Shown: positions 47,497 through 60,185, counted from the first letter of the stretch. The stretch is 64,000 nucleotides of DNA from Calliopsis andreniformis (GCF_051401765.1 NC_135071.1:15292961-15356960); one strand, 5' to 3'. The notes: generated by a model not told the origin, from the letters alone. Program-made: numbers and translations.

Positions 47497-48130
47497 GGCG
47501 CCGTTCCCTTTCGTCCTCTCTCACGCGCTTGGCATACCTCCGCGACGACCGCGCTCAGGTCACCACCGTGCAGGGTGGTTCACGCCGCTGGGACATCGCC
47601 AGACGTCCCTGGGTACTTCCCGACCGCCTCGGCTGAGGGTCCAGCCTCGGTGTCTCGCGCTAGGCCCTCGGTCACTTCGCTGCCAGGGATCCTCCCGTCT
47701 CGAAGACAGCCCTCCTCGCGGGACGCGTTCCACTCGCTCGAGCTCAGGGCACACACGCCACGGCTAGCACCAGCACGCACCCTCACACACACGGCTTCTC
47801 GGATGCAGCTGCACCCGCGCGCGGGGTACTGGCCGGGTTACTACTGCCGGTGCTCTCTCCTCATTCCTCGGAGGGAGCCACACTCTCTCTCCCGTGGCCG
47901 CCTCCACACCCCGCGAACGCCCTCCACTCACCCTCTCGCCCTCGTTCCCGACCAGGCTTGCGCCATGCGACCACCGACAGCTCCGACCCTCCACGCGGGT
48001 CGATATCAACCACCACAAAAGCCCAGCGCGTCCACGCCAGGCCCTACCTGCACCCCTCGCTGCCCTACCTAAACGCGCCACCGACCCAGCTGCACCCTTC
48101 GCCTTTTTCCGTGAATCGCGACGATGTCGG
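47497..48130 (-). promoter_or_regulatory. CpG-rich 5' UTR/promoter region of Ac76E
   Basis: About 630 bp of CpG-dense sequence directly upstream of the Ac76E ATG, ending sharply in AT-rich DNA near 48150. Overlapping frames are open on both strands but low-complexity. No clear TATA box, so a CpG-type broad promoter is likely. Exact start not determinable. Confidence 0.45.
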
Positions 48131-50148
48131 TCACCCTTGCGTCGATTACATGCGGTACCATCGCGGATTGGATTGGCTTGTGGGACTTGCTGTGGTTTGG
48201 ACAGGATGTGGAATTATTGTGGCCTGCTGAGGATTTGTTGGGATTTTGGGGTACAGGTGGTAGGGTGTTCTGAGGGTTGGTTTCAATGGGTGTGGAGTTT
48301 TTTTGAGTTGTGGAGAGGGGGTTGAGTTAGGTATGGAGGTAGGTTTTCTGGTCTGCGAGTTGTCGTTTTTTAGTGACGAGACTTGCTTCGATGTTGGGCA
48401 AAAAAGTAATGGAGCTCTGTTCTTAACAAGCATGTTGCGATTGACAGAATTTTTTTAGTTTCTTTTAATATATAGGGTGTTTTCTTATCTCAATTATCTC
48501 TAGCTTTCTTTTCGATTAGAAGTAATTTTTTAAGCACGTACCTTTCCTTATTTCATTTTCTAACGAATAGAAATATGCATTGGAGCATGTTGAGTTATGA
48601 CCTTTAACTGACCTAAAGTGTGATTAAATTGGAAGGGAGTTGTAGGATAGCACACGAACTTATTGTTTGTGTTACATACAAATTCTCAAACTGATGTCTG
48701 TCCGCAATTGTACTTCTACAACTGTGCTGCTTAGTGTTGCTGCAGTTCTACTAGCTAGAAGTTTGGAATAATTTTCAGGCTTGCACACTAAGTAAACAAG
48801 ATATATTAATCATAACAGAGTAATAAATATTGAAGTCGTTACTCAGAATATTAATTTTAAATGCAGAGTAGCTTTATCATACGCCAAACATTAAAGTATA
48901 AACTTTATGACTGAGTGATACATTTATCTAGTATTATATTTAATTATACCAATCTCACGTAAAACTTCAAGCATATCACGAGTACTTCTATTGCAAGTGC
49001 AAAGTTCAAACTTATTATTATTGCAAAGGTCAGCATGCTTAATGTGTTACAAGTTGGCAGTACATACTGAATCATTAGCAATGTATCTATGTTCTCCCAA
49101 TTAGAAGAATATTAGTTTCTCAGAAGAAACATGACTTTAAGAAAGTAGTACTCGATAAACCTCAGCAAATTTGCATACTCTTTGCGCAAGCCTTCTAAAA
49201 AGCGATATATTTTTCCGTACTCAGCGAGTAACTCGATGACTCATCGCTGATAAAAAAGAAAAAACACTCATCTGTGAAGTTTGCCGCAAGGGGATTTGCG
49301 TCAATTATGAATTTGTATTCGCTAGGTTGAGTATTATCCCGAGTCATTTTCTTAACACGGATCTCGCCCGCTATTGCTTTAAATCATTTATTAATAGATC
49401 GTCGACATTGTGACGTGAACCCATTGCTCAGTGATGCAGGCAACCGCGCTTTCGAAGGGAAGATTGATAGCCCTTATTCTGTCGTGCTGGAAAATTCTGC
49501 TTGTTGGCTTGGATGGGACTGATAGACGAGTTGGTTGAGAAAAGATTTCTGTTGGAGTACGATTTCTTAATTTTCGGGTAAAGTTGACAGCAGATGAGCT
49601 TCGGCCCCAAGAATACCTTGAGACGAAAGATTCTAACTAGATAAGAGGATAGTTAACAGACGACACTGTCTCCGAAACTTCGTAGCCTGATCAATAGAAC
49701 AAGATCAATGGACATTTACTCTGAATTCTAAAGAAAACCAGCAAATAAATCTGTGAATCTCTCTAATTAGATAACTTCTGATCAGATAATGCATTCACTA
49801 ATAAATGATACCATCTCTGAAATATTGGTATTCTGGTGAATAGAATCAGGTCAAAGGTCATCTGCTCTCAATTGTATTCCAGAACGTGAGTTCTGGAGAA
49901 AAGAATGGGTACGACAGATCTTCCTTTCAGAACGTTTAATCGGCATTCCGGTCAATTAATAAAGAACATAAGGTAATATATTTAGACAAACCAACCACAG
50001 TGTCTAGAATAACGACAGCTACCTAACTGGGACAAGGAATGTTCTTGCCATCGATGGGGATTTTACAAAATATAGAAATAACAGTCAACGAGTTACAATA
50101 TCTGGAATGATACATCGAACTCTTCTCGCGTTTTTCGAGTTCCTCGAC
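48131..50148. other. Intergenic stretch between Ac76E and the CRAL-TRIO gene
   Basis: AT-rich, with a TATAGGGTGTTTTC end-like motif near 48472. A weakly duplicated segment (about 49640-49735 and 49805-49890) shares words such as TCTCYGAAA and AATAGAA-C-AGRTCAA. No gene seen. The 3' UTR of the CRAL-TRIO gene must lie in its right part. Confidence 0.45.
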
Positions 50149-53100
50149 TCACTTCTCGATCTCCTGCTCCAGTTGCTTCAAATGTCTCTCCGATACTATG
50201 TACCCAAGCTGCTGCATCTGTTTCACGATCTCAGGAACCTTGCTGAGGCTGTCCATCCACTTGTAGTAAGGCAGCTCCTCTCGAGTGCCGCCATATTTCT
50301 TGGGCAAGTGGTTCGGGGATACGTGCTTATGGAGGCTGCTCATGTCGCTGCCGTGGAAGAAGATCCTGTTCTGCATCCTGACGTCCAGCAGAGGCTTGAA
50401 CACCGCGAACATCACGTCGAACACCCAGGACTGGTGCAGGATGTGTATGGCAGTTGTCTTCATGGGGAACGCTGTCACCATTAGAGCTATCACCATGCTG
50501 GCTACCTGGAAGAAATATGGCCAGGTGTGTCAACGAAAGAGTCAAAGACAGCTCCATTCGTGGGGAAATAATTCGACTGATCGAGATCGCGACGTTGCGA
50601 AAGGTTGGGATGCAATAAGAAGGCGTGGAATAATGTTAGTTAAGCGTTTACGTAATTTTCTTGTTATAACAGGTTTGTGGTAGTTGAATCCTGTCGCATT
50701 AGAGTGAAGGAAAGTTAATTACGAGCTCAAGGTGTACACGTGATAGGTGATTTTCTTAATTCATTGCAGTCTGTGGGGAAAGGTTGGTAATTACTGTGCT
50801 GAATGATGCGATGAAAATAATGCTGGGCTAGGATGAGGGATGTGCGTGGATGACGATGAAAGGCGAGAGTATTTCGAGTCGACAGAGTTTTCAGATCCTT
50901 GGGTGTCATTAAACTTTCTCATCGTCGAGGTGATAATATGACGCAAATTCGCGAGCAATGGGGAAACTTGAGAAGATGCTGAAGTTTCAAGGGCACGGTT
51001 ATGTAATAAATACGGAATAAATGTAACAGGAGGTCGTCAGATAAAAGGGAGAGGCTATTAGCTTCAAGGACATTATAAATGGCTTAAGTTTCAAGAGCGC
51101 TGAAGGTAGATCGATAGTTGAGATGTCTCTAAAATAAATTAGGAGCACGTGTAGCTAAAACTGCGTTTAATTAAATCCCCTTCGTTACTATATTAGAAAG
51201 TATCGATCCTCTGTTCTCTCAATTATTATTCACTTTCGTCTGCAGAAATGAATAACAAACAGACATATATAGTTCTATTAATATAAACGAAAAAATGGTA
51301 CCTGGGGAGTGATGGTCCACGCGTGTGCCATCGTGATGCCCTCCAAATCGAATATGGCAACCCCTCCAAGAATCTGTGCAGTGGGCTCCAGGACTCCCAG
51401 CTCCAAGATAAGAACAGTGGCCTTGAATATCTCCTCCATAGGATACTTCCTTGGATCCCAGTTCCCTAGTCGATAGATCATCATCCTCCTGCCGCACTGG
51501 GTCTTGTACGCCGGCACCGTCATCACGTCATCCTCCCCGATATGCTTCAGTTCCTCTGGATTCACACCCTGATGGATCTCCGGGTGATCCTCTTTGAAGT
51601 TGCAGTAATTCACTATCTACCGAAAGATCCCTTGAGAGGAAGGGGCTGATTCTTGCGATTTCGATAACATTCAATGATCGACAATCTAAAGGACAAGGAT
51701 AAAGCTTTCGCCGATGAAACGGGGGGAAACGGAAGGCAATCAGGGGGAAAAGGTCAAGAAGCAAAGATTCACCTCGGATGAATAATTAACCTCGAACGGT
51801 GGAAGAGTGGGGGCGTGGTTACAGAAAATGGTCCTTTTTCGAGCTGGCAGAGGAAGCAGATCGGTCGAGCAGTTATTCAGGCTGGACATTTGCGCAGAGG
51901 ACGCGAGCCAGGAAAAAATCACGGGGATTTGGCTGAATGTTAAACCACGCCAGCGAGTGGAACGCAATCAGCTCTGTTAACGATCCGCTCGCGCGAGGTA
52001 GGAAGCTCACGTGACACGCGAAATTACAACGACTGCGACGTAAATTCGTTTCGCGTTCCCCCTTTAATGAGCAGCCTTTGCCGTGGAATATTTCAAAGGA
52101 ATCCAGGATAAGTCTGCAGATTTGTCGCTCGCCACTCACCCTTTCCTGGAACCCACCCCTCGGGTTGTGTATCACGTGACGTCGCGGAAAGCGAGCCACT
52201 ATCGATCAAGCAATTAGAGTAGGAGATGGAGGTTGAGGACTTCTGATTATTAATTCTTTTAGATGGAACATTTTAAAGGGGAGAATTTGTATTGGATGAC
52301 GTGGGAGTAATTGGTAATCCAGGTTTAGGGGAGATGGATTAATTAAATCTACTTTTTGATAGTTCGGGTTTTAGTGAATTTTTAGGAGAGTGAGAGACCT
52401 ATCTGCTTGACTGTGTTTGTTATTAGGAAATGAAATTACGTATGGCAATTAGCATTATTGCAGGGATCACTGTGATCCGTTTCATTAGCTTTATAACCCT
52501 CACCCCAGGTTGCAATTATGTGTGACATCTCCACACCTTGTTTTCTGTTTTCTTACCATAATTGATATTAAATTTTGCAATTTTACAATCTTCAAATTTT
52601 CAAGTTTTAAAATTTGTTAATACTCTAATTTCAAATTTTAATTTAAAAAATTTCAAATCCCAGAATTTTCAATTTTCTCTTCATGTTCTTTAATTTCTGG
52701 ATTCCAATTTGTGGAACAGAATGGTCTACCTCATCGCAGTTTATTTTATCTACAGAATCTTGAAAAGCATTACTATAATTGAATACTCTTGCGTATAAAG
52801 TTTCCCATCTACTGCATCTACCAATTCTTCAACCCCATTTTCAGCGAAATTAGACGATTTCGAATTAAAGCAAAATAATAATTGTCTTCTCGGTGACTCT
52901 ACCAATATTACGAAACAACAATGCGTGTTAAATGAATTATGAGAAACTTTCCACGATTCACACGAAGAGGTAGAATTGCGTTATAATTGTGAGAAATGAA
53001 AGAATTTTCTAAGCACTGGATTTTCGATCGCTTTAGATAGTCAACTGCCAGTTGGCTCGCCTTGGCATGATTGTGCAACTATTGCAACTGGTTTAGTTTG

Positions 53101-53833
53101 GCGTATCGCGCTGCGTGCTACTAGCCTGCGAATTATCGCCTCTCACAGTTAACAAACTATCAACAGCTACTTCCGATAAACTGCGTACTAATTACACATG
53201 AATTTACCACTACACAGTTTTCTCATTATTATGCAAATTACAGGGAACCTATCGGCCTACCTAAATTCCCCAACAGAAACGACATCTACTTTCCAGCCAC
53301 GCTTCCAAACCAATCTCCTCATCCAGGGATCAACTTACCAATCGATGCGCTCGGTTCACGTTAAAATTCCTCACCCTGAGGAACCTGATGAGGAAGTCGT
53401 CGTCCATTCTCTTCGGCAGACACTCTCCCCTCTCTGTCAAACAGAATCCCTCTTAGAGACCTTCTGAAAGCCACTCGAAGCACCTCCAGAACCCCCAATT
53501 ACCGTAAATCATATCCCGCAGCTCCTGAAGAGTCTGACACTTCACCTCCTCTGTCTCCCCAAGTTCCTTCCTCGCGTACTCCATCACCTCAGGGGATGGC
53601 TCGCCAAGGTACAGCGTGACTTCTTCGTCATCGAAGCACTCCACCTGATCACCCTTCAGCTCAGGCATCCCTTTCACCTCCTGTTGACAGTGTCTTCGCG
53701 CATCGACCTTGTCCTCCTCCTCGAGGATCTCCTTCTTCGCGTACTGCGCCTCGTTCTTCAGGATCGGCACGTCGCCTGGCGCGCCGACGACTGTCTTCTC
53801 GTTCCCCTGTGGCATGATCCGTCCTCCAGTCAT
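50149..53833 (-). CDS. CRAL-TRIO lipid-binding protein (alpha-tocopherol transfer protein-like)
   Basis: Sec14-like carriers that bind and move small hydrophobic ligands (retinoids, tocopherol, phosphoinositides) in the cytosol. Exons: 53833-53503, 53433-53339, 51616-51302, 50505-50149 (TGA). All junctions are GT/AG with phases 1, 0, 0, giving 365 residues. CRAL-TRIO N-terminal three-helix region at about 85-142 (MDDDFLIRFLRVRNFNVNRA). Lipid-binding lobe at about 155-310 with VAIFDLEGITMAHAW, FPMKTTAIHILHQSWVFD and the gate/closing segment (RMQNRIFFHG, LPKKYGG). Two start codons: ATG 53833 has C at -3, while ATG 53815 has A at -3 and starts MPQGNEK, so the shorter form (359 residues) may be used. 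An acidic ~65-residue N-terminal extension precedes the domain. Ligand cannot be told from sequence; the insect family is large. Confidence 0.93.
50506..51301 (-). other. Intron 3 of the CRAL-TRIO gene
   Basis: 796 bp with donor GTACCA and acceptor TTCCAG. Nothing else recognised. Confidence 0.75.
51617..53338 (-). other. Intron 2 of the CRAL-TRIO gene
   Basis: 1.7 kb, donor GTAAGT and acceptor GGTAG. Contains a weakly periodic AATTT-rich stretch near 52560-52690, resembling the octamer arrays, and no supported exon. Confidence 0.7.
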
Positions 53834-54648
53834 TCGCGAGCGACTCTGCCTTCAAATCAACGCGCGGACCCGCGTTCGCCGGCACACGTCATCCGAGGAC
53901 GAGATATCGGCCTGGGAGATAACCTTCTCGCGATCTCGCGCCTCCACCGCGCAAAAGCGACTGCTCGATCGCCGACACTTCGCGGAAAAAAGGTTCACAA
54001 CCGGTTCTGCTTTTGTTCGACTTGCCCTGCGTTTTTGGGGGAGCTGTTCTAGGGACTTTTCGCTGGGTCTGATGTGTACTCTTCTGGAGTCTGACGTGGA
54101 TAGATCGGTCTTTGGTTAGAGGTCGATGGGAAAACGATTGTTCTTGTGACGCTGTTCAGGGGATCGTTTATGGAGAGTTTTGTAGATGTTTATATAATAG
54201 TGAGGCTTCTACTTATTCAAATACTTCGATACTTGAGAATATACTCTAGTTCAATTCTGTCAATTCAGCAAGAAGTCTTCTATTTCTTCAAATATTCCCA
54301 AGCTTGAATATACTGCTGTGAAATTCTACTAACACTCTGTCAATACAGTAGGAATGTTTCTATCTTTTAAAATACTATGAGGCTTGAAAATACTCTTGTC
54401 TAATTTTGTCAATACACTAGTGTCAATATAGTAAGAAGGCTTCTGTCTCTTCGAACACTCAGAAGCTTGGAAATACTTCTGTGTAATTCTTAACACAGTG
54501 TTTTATATAGTCAATCAAAGCAAACGAAAAACAGATTCTGTAAAAGTCATAGAGTCCTCCAGAAACGCCACGACTAGTTTTTTACCCTATGCAAATCGCG
54601 TGGAACGAGTTTCCTGGTACGAAAGAAAATATGCTACTGTCTCACACG

Positions 54649-54840
54649 TTAATCATTCTCCGCCACGAGGATAACGCTGTCAAGACTGTCCTTCTCTGAG
54701 TCGTTCGGGTTTAAGAGCACTCCCATTCGCACGGGACAATGTGATCCGACGCGCACGTGTTCGAGGATCACTTCCGGTCCGTCTGCCGAGTTTCCTTCGC
54801 TCGATTGTTTCGTGTACACGAATGTTTTGCTGGCTGCCAT
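54649..54840 (-). CDS. Small ORF, 63 residues, possible short protein or upstream exon
   Basis: A complete frame from ATG (54840, with an in-frame TGA directly before it) to TAA. Codon use is coding-like (many G/C third positions, balanced hydrophilic composition), unlike the AT-rich surroundings. Motifs: starts MAASKTFVYTKQSSEG, ends DSLDSVILVAEND. No domain recognised. It lies about 0.8 kb upstream of the CRAL-TRIO start on the same strand. It could be an independent peptide, an upstream ORF in its 5' UTR, or a chance frame. A donor-like GTGTGAG follows the stop. Confidence 0.35.
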   Translation of the reverse strand: MAASKTFVYTKQSSEGNSADGPEVILEHVRVGSHCPVRMGVLLNPNDSEKDSLDSVILVAEND

Positions 54841-56639
54841 TCACACGGCTCGAGGACACAACTCTGAGACTTTCTCTCTGAAAAATGCGCTAGGCAAGGC
54901 CGACTGCTTGAAGTCTTAGCTTGTTGCACCTTTACAGAGGCTTCAGACAGGCTTCAAAAAGTCTCAAACACAATGAACTATCTAGACAATCACAAATACA
55001 CTGTGATAATAGACTCTCTCGAAATCACCTTTCTGTCACAAGAGAAGCAACACGGAGGAACAGAGGATTTTTGATAGATCGTTGATGGAGTGAGGTTTAA
55101 GAAGATGGATTTCAGAAAATGTTGGAGACACGAGGGAGGCAAGGCTACTCGTATAAATGATTCGAAGGGAATCGTGAAGGCGCCAGTGAACGCGGGGATC
55201 GCTCGCGCAGCGATGCAGGTCGGTGATGCAACTGGCTGTAGCCACAGAGTCCCGCTCGTTGCATCGACACGAAATGCACCAGCGGTTTCCCTCTTACTCG
55301 CGGCCTTTGAAAACAGTTGCGTTAGAGGGAATAATAATCGCTTGGAGGGCCCCTTCCTCTGTTCCGTTTTTTAATTGATGCAACTTGGGTTTTGAATTTG
55401 GGGACGCTTGGAGCTGATCTATGACGGAGGCTGTAGAGAATTCTGGTCACTGCGTTGTGAAGGGGACCCTGTTGGTTCTTTTTCTGTAGACTGGAAATAA
55501 TATTCAGAGGAATTATGTTTGGAAGGAAAACAAAGATAGCAGGTATCTGGCATTGAAAAGTCAAACAGCATGAGTCACTTATTGCGACTCACGATATTGA
55601 CGCTCGATGTTTTGAATCTCGATTATGTATCATGGTCTTGTGACAAATTTTATCATGCAAATTCGATTAAAAATAAAGCTATAGTATTCTTACACAGGCT
55701 TAGAATTTTTTGCATATCATTTGCACATCTCTTACTTCTTGTTTGAATGCTTAAATAAGGTTATAGCTGCAACTTTTTCTTGTAGACAGGTTCTCCAAAA
55801 GGAAAGGAGAGTTGGAAATTTATCGCATTCCGTAGAAAATATAATCTAGACTCATGTAAGACCAAAGTTTTATAGAATTTCCTAATTTCAATATTTCGCT
55901 CTCAAAAAATCGAAACCAGAGTTATAATATCCATAATTCTTGCACAAAGTGGACAAATAGAATAAAGTGAGCAAGAAGTGGTTTAATTATAATCAATTTC
56001 AGATCGTTACAAAACCTGCGAACAGTGACCGAGCAGATCAGTACTTAAAAACCTGGAAAAATCCTGCTGCCAGTCGGTTAGCAAGATTGCAGCAAGCGTA
56101 GCTCGAATCAGGAGATTATTCAAACAAGTCGCGGGCAACGCGCGCCTCTCTAAAGTTCAAGGCACCCAAGTTCATCAGAGAAGAACGGATCCCCTGAGAT
56201 CCTTCGCGGCGCTCCACTTTTTCCAAGGCAAAACACATTGTCCAGGAGCCATTTCAAACTTGTCTCCAGCGAAGAAAACTTCGAGAAACGACCCCAGTTA
56301 CGTTAATTCGTAACATTAAATAGTGATATGCTGGAGCTCAGCTGATTTCTCGGAGACTTGAGAAATCGTGAGAAACTGGAAAATAGTGAAACCGGGTCGA
56401 CATTGCAAATAAGGGTGCTTGCATATTAATATCTATATATTATAGAAAATCTCTTTCATATTACAGTAAAATAGATTTAAATTGAAGGGAAGATGTAAGC
56501 TCACAGTGCATACACGCTCGTTCAAAAGTATTAGGACACTTATTTTCAATAAATTTTGCAATGTGGAGGATCGATACGAAATTTCTTCGTTTTAGAAGTT
56601 TTGAATATGTATAATAAAATTAGAAAGAGAATACACTGA
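54841..56639. other. Non-coding stretch with a Tc1-like terminus
   Basis: AT-rich. Near 56524-56550 the sequence AAAAGTATTAGGACACTTAT resembles the Tc1-like end of the element at 3509-3680, but I did not find a partner end. No exon supported. Confidence 0.45.
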
Positions 56640-56848
56640 GTGTGTTCGACAACAGGTGTTAGAAATTTTATAAAATTTCGAATAACTCTTTTATAAAATT
56701 TTATAAAATTTGATAAAAATTAAGAATGATATAATTGCATTACAGGCTGCGTTTTCGACATATTAATCGTTGAAAAAGAGTTTAAAATAAATGTACTTGA
56801 CTTTTGACATACTCTAACGACTTATTCTACTGCTTTTGCTACGTCTGC
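56640..56848. repeat. Dispersed repeat copy (relative at 23119-23275)
   Basis: Begins GTGTTCGACAACAGGTGTTAG and ends near CTTATTCTACTGCTTTTGC and CGTCTGC. Order and spacing of blocks match the copy at 23.1 kb, with an AT-rich insertion of AATTTTATAAAA-like units in the middle. Confidence 0.55.
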
Positions 56849-57539
56849 TAAAAAAGGAAACATTATTTTTTTCTAATGAAACAAGTGCAAGAAGACAGAG
56901 ACAAGTGATTCGATATTTCACACGAATGTCGATAAATATCCTTAGTTAATTACTGAGATTTTGTGGTGCTCCATATTACGTACTCTTCCATATTGCATAC
57001 ACTTACCCTCTACGACTTTCGAGTTAAAAGTCATGTGTTTTAAAGATCATGTTGTGACACGATATTAGCATTCTTCTCTTCTCTTCTTCTATACCATTGA
57101 GTTTACGTTTTCTCTACTCTTGCACGAAAGGTTCACGATGCAAGGCGTTGGAATGCACCAGTGATTTTTCAAGATATGTCACAACAATGTATAAACTGCA
57201 CTGACCACGGGGCAACCTGCATCGAGCGTATTACCAAAGATATCATCGAGTTGCGAAATGTGTCATGGTCATCCTGTTGCATCCACAGCTCGATGCTTTC
57301 ACTAACGACTGCATCGTGCGCGGCCGTCGTCGTGGGTGCAACCGGTGCAGACTGCAGACGGTGTGCCTTACGATGCACATGGTCGAAGAAAGAGAAAGTA
57401 GAGGCAAGAACATTGCCTAAGGCTCAGCTGAGCATTCTGTCCGTAAAATTTCCACGATTCAGTTCTATAATTAGAGAATTTTCCAATTATCTTGGTAACA
57501 CTGCTGTCGGCGAGATTTCGAGATCTCGACTGGCGATTA

Positions 57540-57861
57540 AGCCTCGTTCAGATTAGTCGAGCTGCTTGAATTCAGATCGCTTGGATCCAAGTAGCTTGAT
57601 GTTAAGTTTGTGTTCACACAAGTTAAGTTCCTTGGATCCAAGCGGTTTGAATTCAAATGTAACTATCAGGCAAGAATAATGGAAATGACGTCAAAAGAAG
57701 TGGTGCATACTGGTTATTTGGTTACATATTTTCCAAACGAGACATGCACAGCTTCCTTGGCGTCACACGTTTGTCGATTTGCTTGAAGTTTGCCTCGTAT
57801 GGCACAGGCTTTACGTTCAAGCTGCTTGAAATCTAATAACTTGTCTAAGACGAACAAGCCT
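57540..57861. mobile_element. 322-bp inverted-repeat element with internal GCTTGGATCCAAG palindrome pair
   Basis: Outer ends: AAGCCTCGTTCAGATTAG at the left, and at the right, in reverse, AGGCTTGTTCGTCTTAGA. They pair over about 30 bp with mismatches. Inside, TTGAATTCAGATCGCTTGG (about 57567) and its partner (57637-57656) form arms of about 26 bp around a TGTGTTCACACA centre. No ORF of note. Confidence 0.65.
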
Positions 57862-59750
57862 TTACTGTAAGCAGTTCAAATTGGAGTGGCGTTTCGGTAA
57901 ACAGACCTGCGATACGGTTCGAAATCGCAGTAATTAAAAACAGGAGCATAAACAAGGAGTGCAGTACGATTTCTGTGGATTCTATGGACTGATAAATATT
58001 TTAAAGTTGCACTGTAGAAGTATTGTAAAATGTTTGCCGTTTCACTGCATTTCTACAAGTTTCTATAAACCTTTCAAGAGGTTTCACTCTGATGCATTCC
58101 ATGTTTAATAAAAGTGTTGCTTATTTTCTAATCCTACATTCCGCAATTTTCGAGTATCGTTAATGGAAATTCTGCATGATGACGCGTCTTTCACGTTTTA
58201 TTTGATGATATTGAAGTGGAATGTGTAATAATTCTCTGTTACGTTTGTTGATGCAATGTAACCCAACATAAGAGTATCTTATTATGCAGTGCTTTCTCTA
58301 TGTTCGTGTAGAATTACCGCAACAAAATCGTTTTTTCCAGTTTGACTTCTGTTTTGTAACCGCCAATCAGTCAGAGAAACTCGAATATCATTTAAGGATG
58401 TTCTGGTTATTGGTTTACGTGCAGCCTAGGCTTTTGTAATAATTTCCTGCAGCTTTCTTAAATCGTACTGTGAAATCGTTTGCATTTTTATGAACCGAAA
58501 ATAGTGAAAATGAAAGTTAAAATAAACTGGATAAAAGTAGAATAAATGATTTATCGATACCTGCTGATCGTACGAAATTCAACAGAGATAAATAATTTAT
58601 GTTTGACGCCATTGTAGAAGAAAGAATTAACGAAAGAATTAACTGTATTAGCTGCAGAAGCTATTTAATGTTCTTGTTTTACTAAAGAATATTTATCAGT
58701 ATTACATATAAGTAGACACAGAATGTATTCATTTATTTTTATCTCACGAGTCTGCGTGATTCACATCTTGGAATAATAAAAAGGCTATGTATTATTTTGT
58801 CACTTCCTTGAATTATATTTAGTAATGCATCGTCATTAATCAAAAGAAGCCGTATTGCGTAAAAGACTTGTCTCGCTAAAGAACATGAGCAAGCATTAAT
58901 CTTACCTCCTCTGAGCTTTGACTTAATTCCCAACTTGAAAAGGGAAGGATCTGGTGATCCACTTAAAGTCTCTGCAGGAGTAATCGCTTTCAATATGAAC
59001 TCTAACAGTAAATTCGCAGATAAATATAAGACTCCTTCACTTTCAGTATAACATTCGATTAGCAAGAATTAGGCCACATAATTAAGTCTAATAAACAGAC
59101 AAAATTCTAAGGCCCAAGACAAGCCAGAAATTCTCAAAGAACTTGAAAACCAACTCAAGACCTACCCCATTAGATTGCAAAAATTTATGCAAATTTATAC
59201 TTCCACGAAGACAACAAAAACTGGAACCTAAATAGAAGAAATATTCCACTCTCTAAGTATTGTGTAACATTCACCTCACTTTAGATATTCTGGACTTTGG
59301 ATATTCCTCTGGTTGTAAAACAAAATGACCTAAATCACATGCTTTGGTTTTCGAGATAAAATCTCACCTTCAATACTGTCTTATAAATTTGTGTCTTCTT
59401 GAACCCATATCATTACATGAAAAATTCTTTTAATCCCTTGTCTTCTCTCTGAAAATATAAACTCACTACTCCAGATGTCCACCGAGTTCTTAACTCGAAT
59501 TCTTTGAAAATGTGACACAAGATGCTTCCCCTTACAGCCACAGGCTTATCTCTACATTTCCTCAAACATCCACAGGAGCCTTCGAACTCTAATCCTTCTA
59601 CTTTAAAGACAATCCTAATCAATACACACAAAGTCCTCAGGGCTCAGACGTAATCTACTTGCTACGACGTCAGCAAGGGCCCAAACGCCCTCGTACTTCT
59701 TAAAAGATCCTCTAATCCTCCAAGCCTGAACAGAACTGTCTTCCAAGTAC
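57862..59750. other. Non-coding stretch, no gene seen
   Basis: AT-rich. Open frames at 58739-59065 and 59413-59631 (minus) have no recognisable motif and no splice context. Confidence 0.45.
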
Positions 59751-60185
59751 GACTTCCCCAACCCTTTAGCGGCGACGCCAGCCGAGTCAGTCGGCAGAAA
59801 ATCGACAAATCGGGATGCTCTCGCGGGTACTCACTCTCGATTGTGGGTCCGTCTTAACTAGTCTCAAGCTGGCCGCTCTGTCAAGGACGCGAGGCGATCC
59901 AAGCTCCAGCGCGATTCTGCGTGCACTGCGGTCACACGCGAACCCACTGGGCCGGTTTCACGCTTCTTCCGTGTTAGTTAATCCGCGGGCGAGAAAGTTG
60001 CACGACTGTCGTGGCACAATCGCCAATCTAAATGTCTGGGCGAGTCGTCGCCTCGTGCGTTGCTTCCTGGAGGACTCAGCGCTGTCTGTCTGACTCAATG
60101 AACGGGAGCGTTGCTTCCTGGACCTCAGACTGGTTCCTGCGGACCCGTGAGCTGGAGGAGCTGAGGCTTGATTGCATAATTGGGG
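59751..60185. promoter_or_regulatory. GC/CpG-rich block with initiator motif, possible promoter
   Basis: A sharp CpG-dense block with TCAGTC (59785-59790) and an ATG at 59815 opening 92 codons that begin MLSRVLTLDCG. The word GTTGCTTCCTGGA is repeated directly near 60059 and 60112. Frames are open on both strands, so I read it as a CpG promoter or 5' UTR rather than a coding exon. No partner exon found. Confidence 0.35.

Noticed and set aside
47482..48325. Several long overlapping frames on the plus strand opposite the Ac76E 5' end
   Set aside because: All reflect the CpG-rich 5' region of Ac76E and low-complexity composition.
57161..57556. 131-codon frame with many cysteines on the plus strand
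   Set aside because: Cys spacing fits no known module and the opposite strand is also open across part of it.
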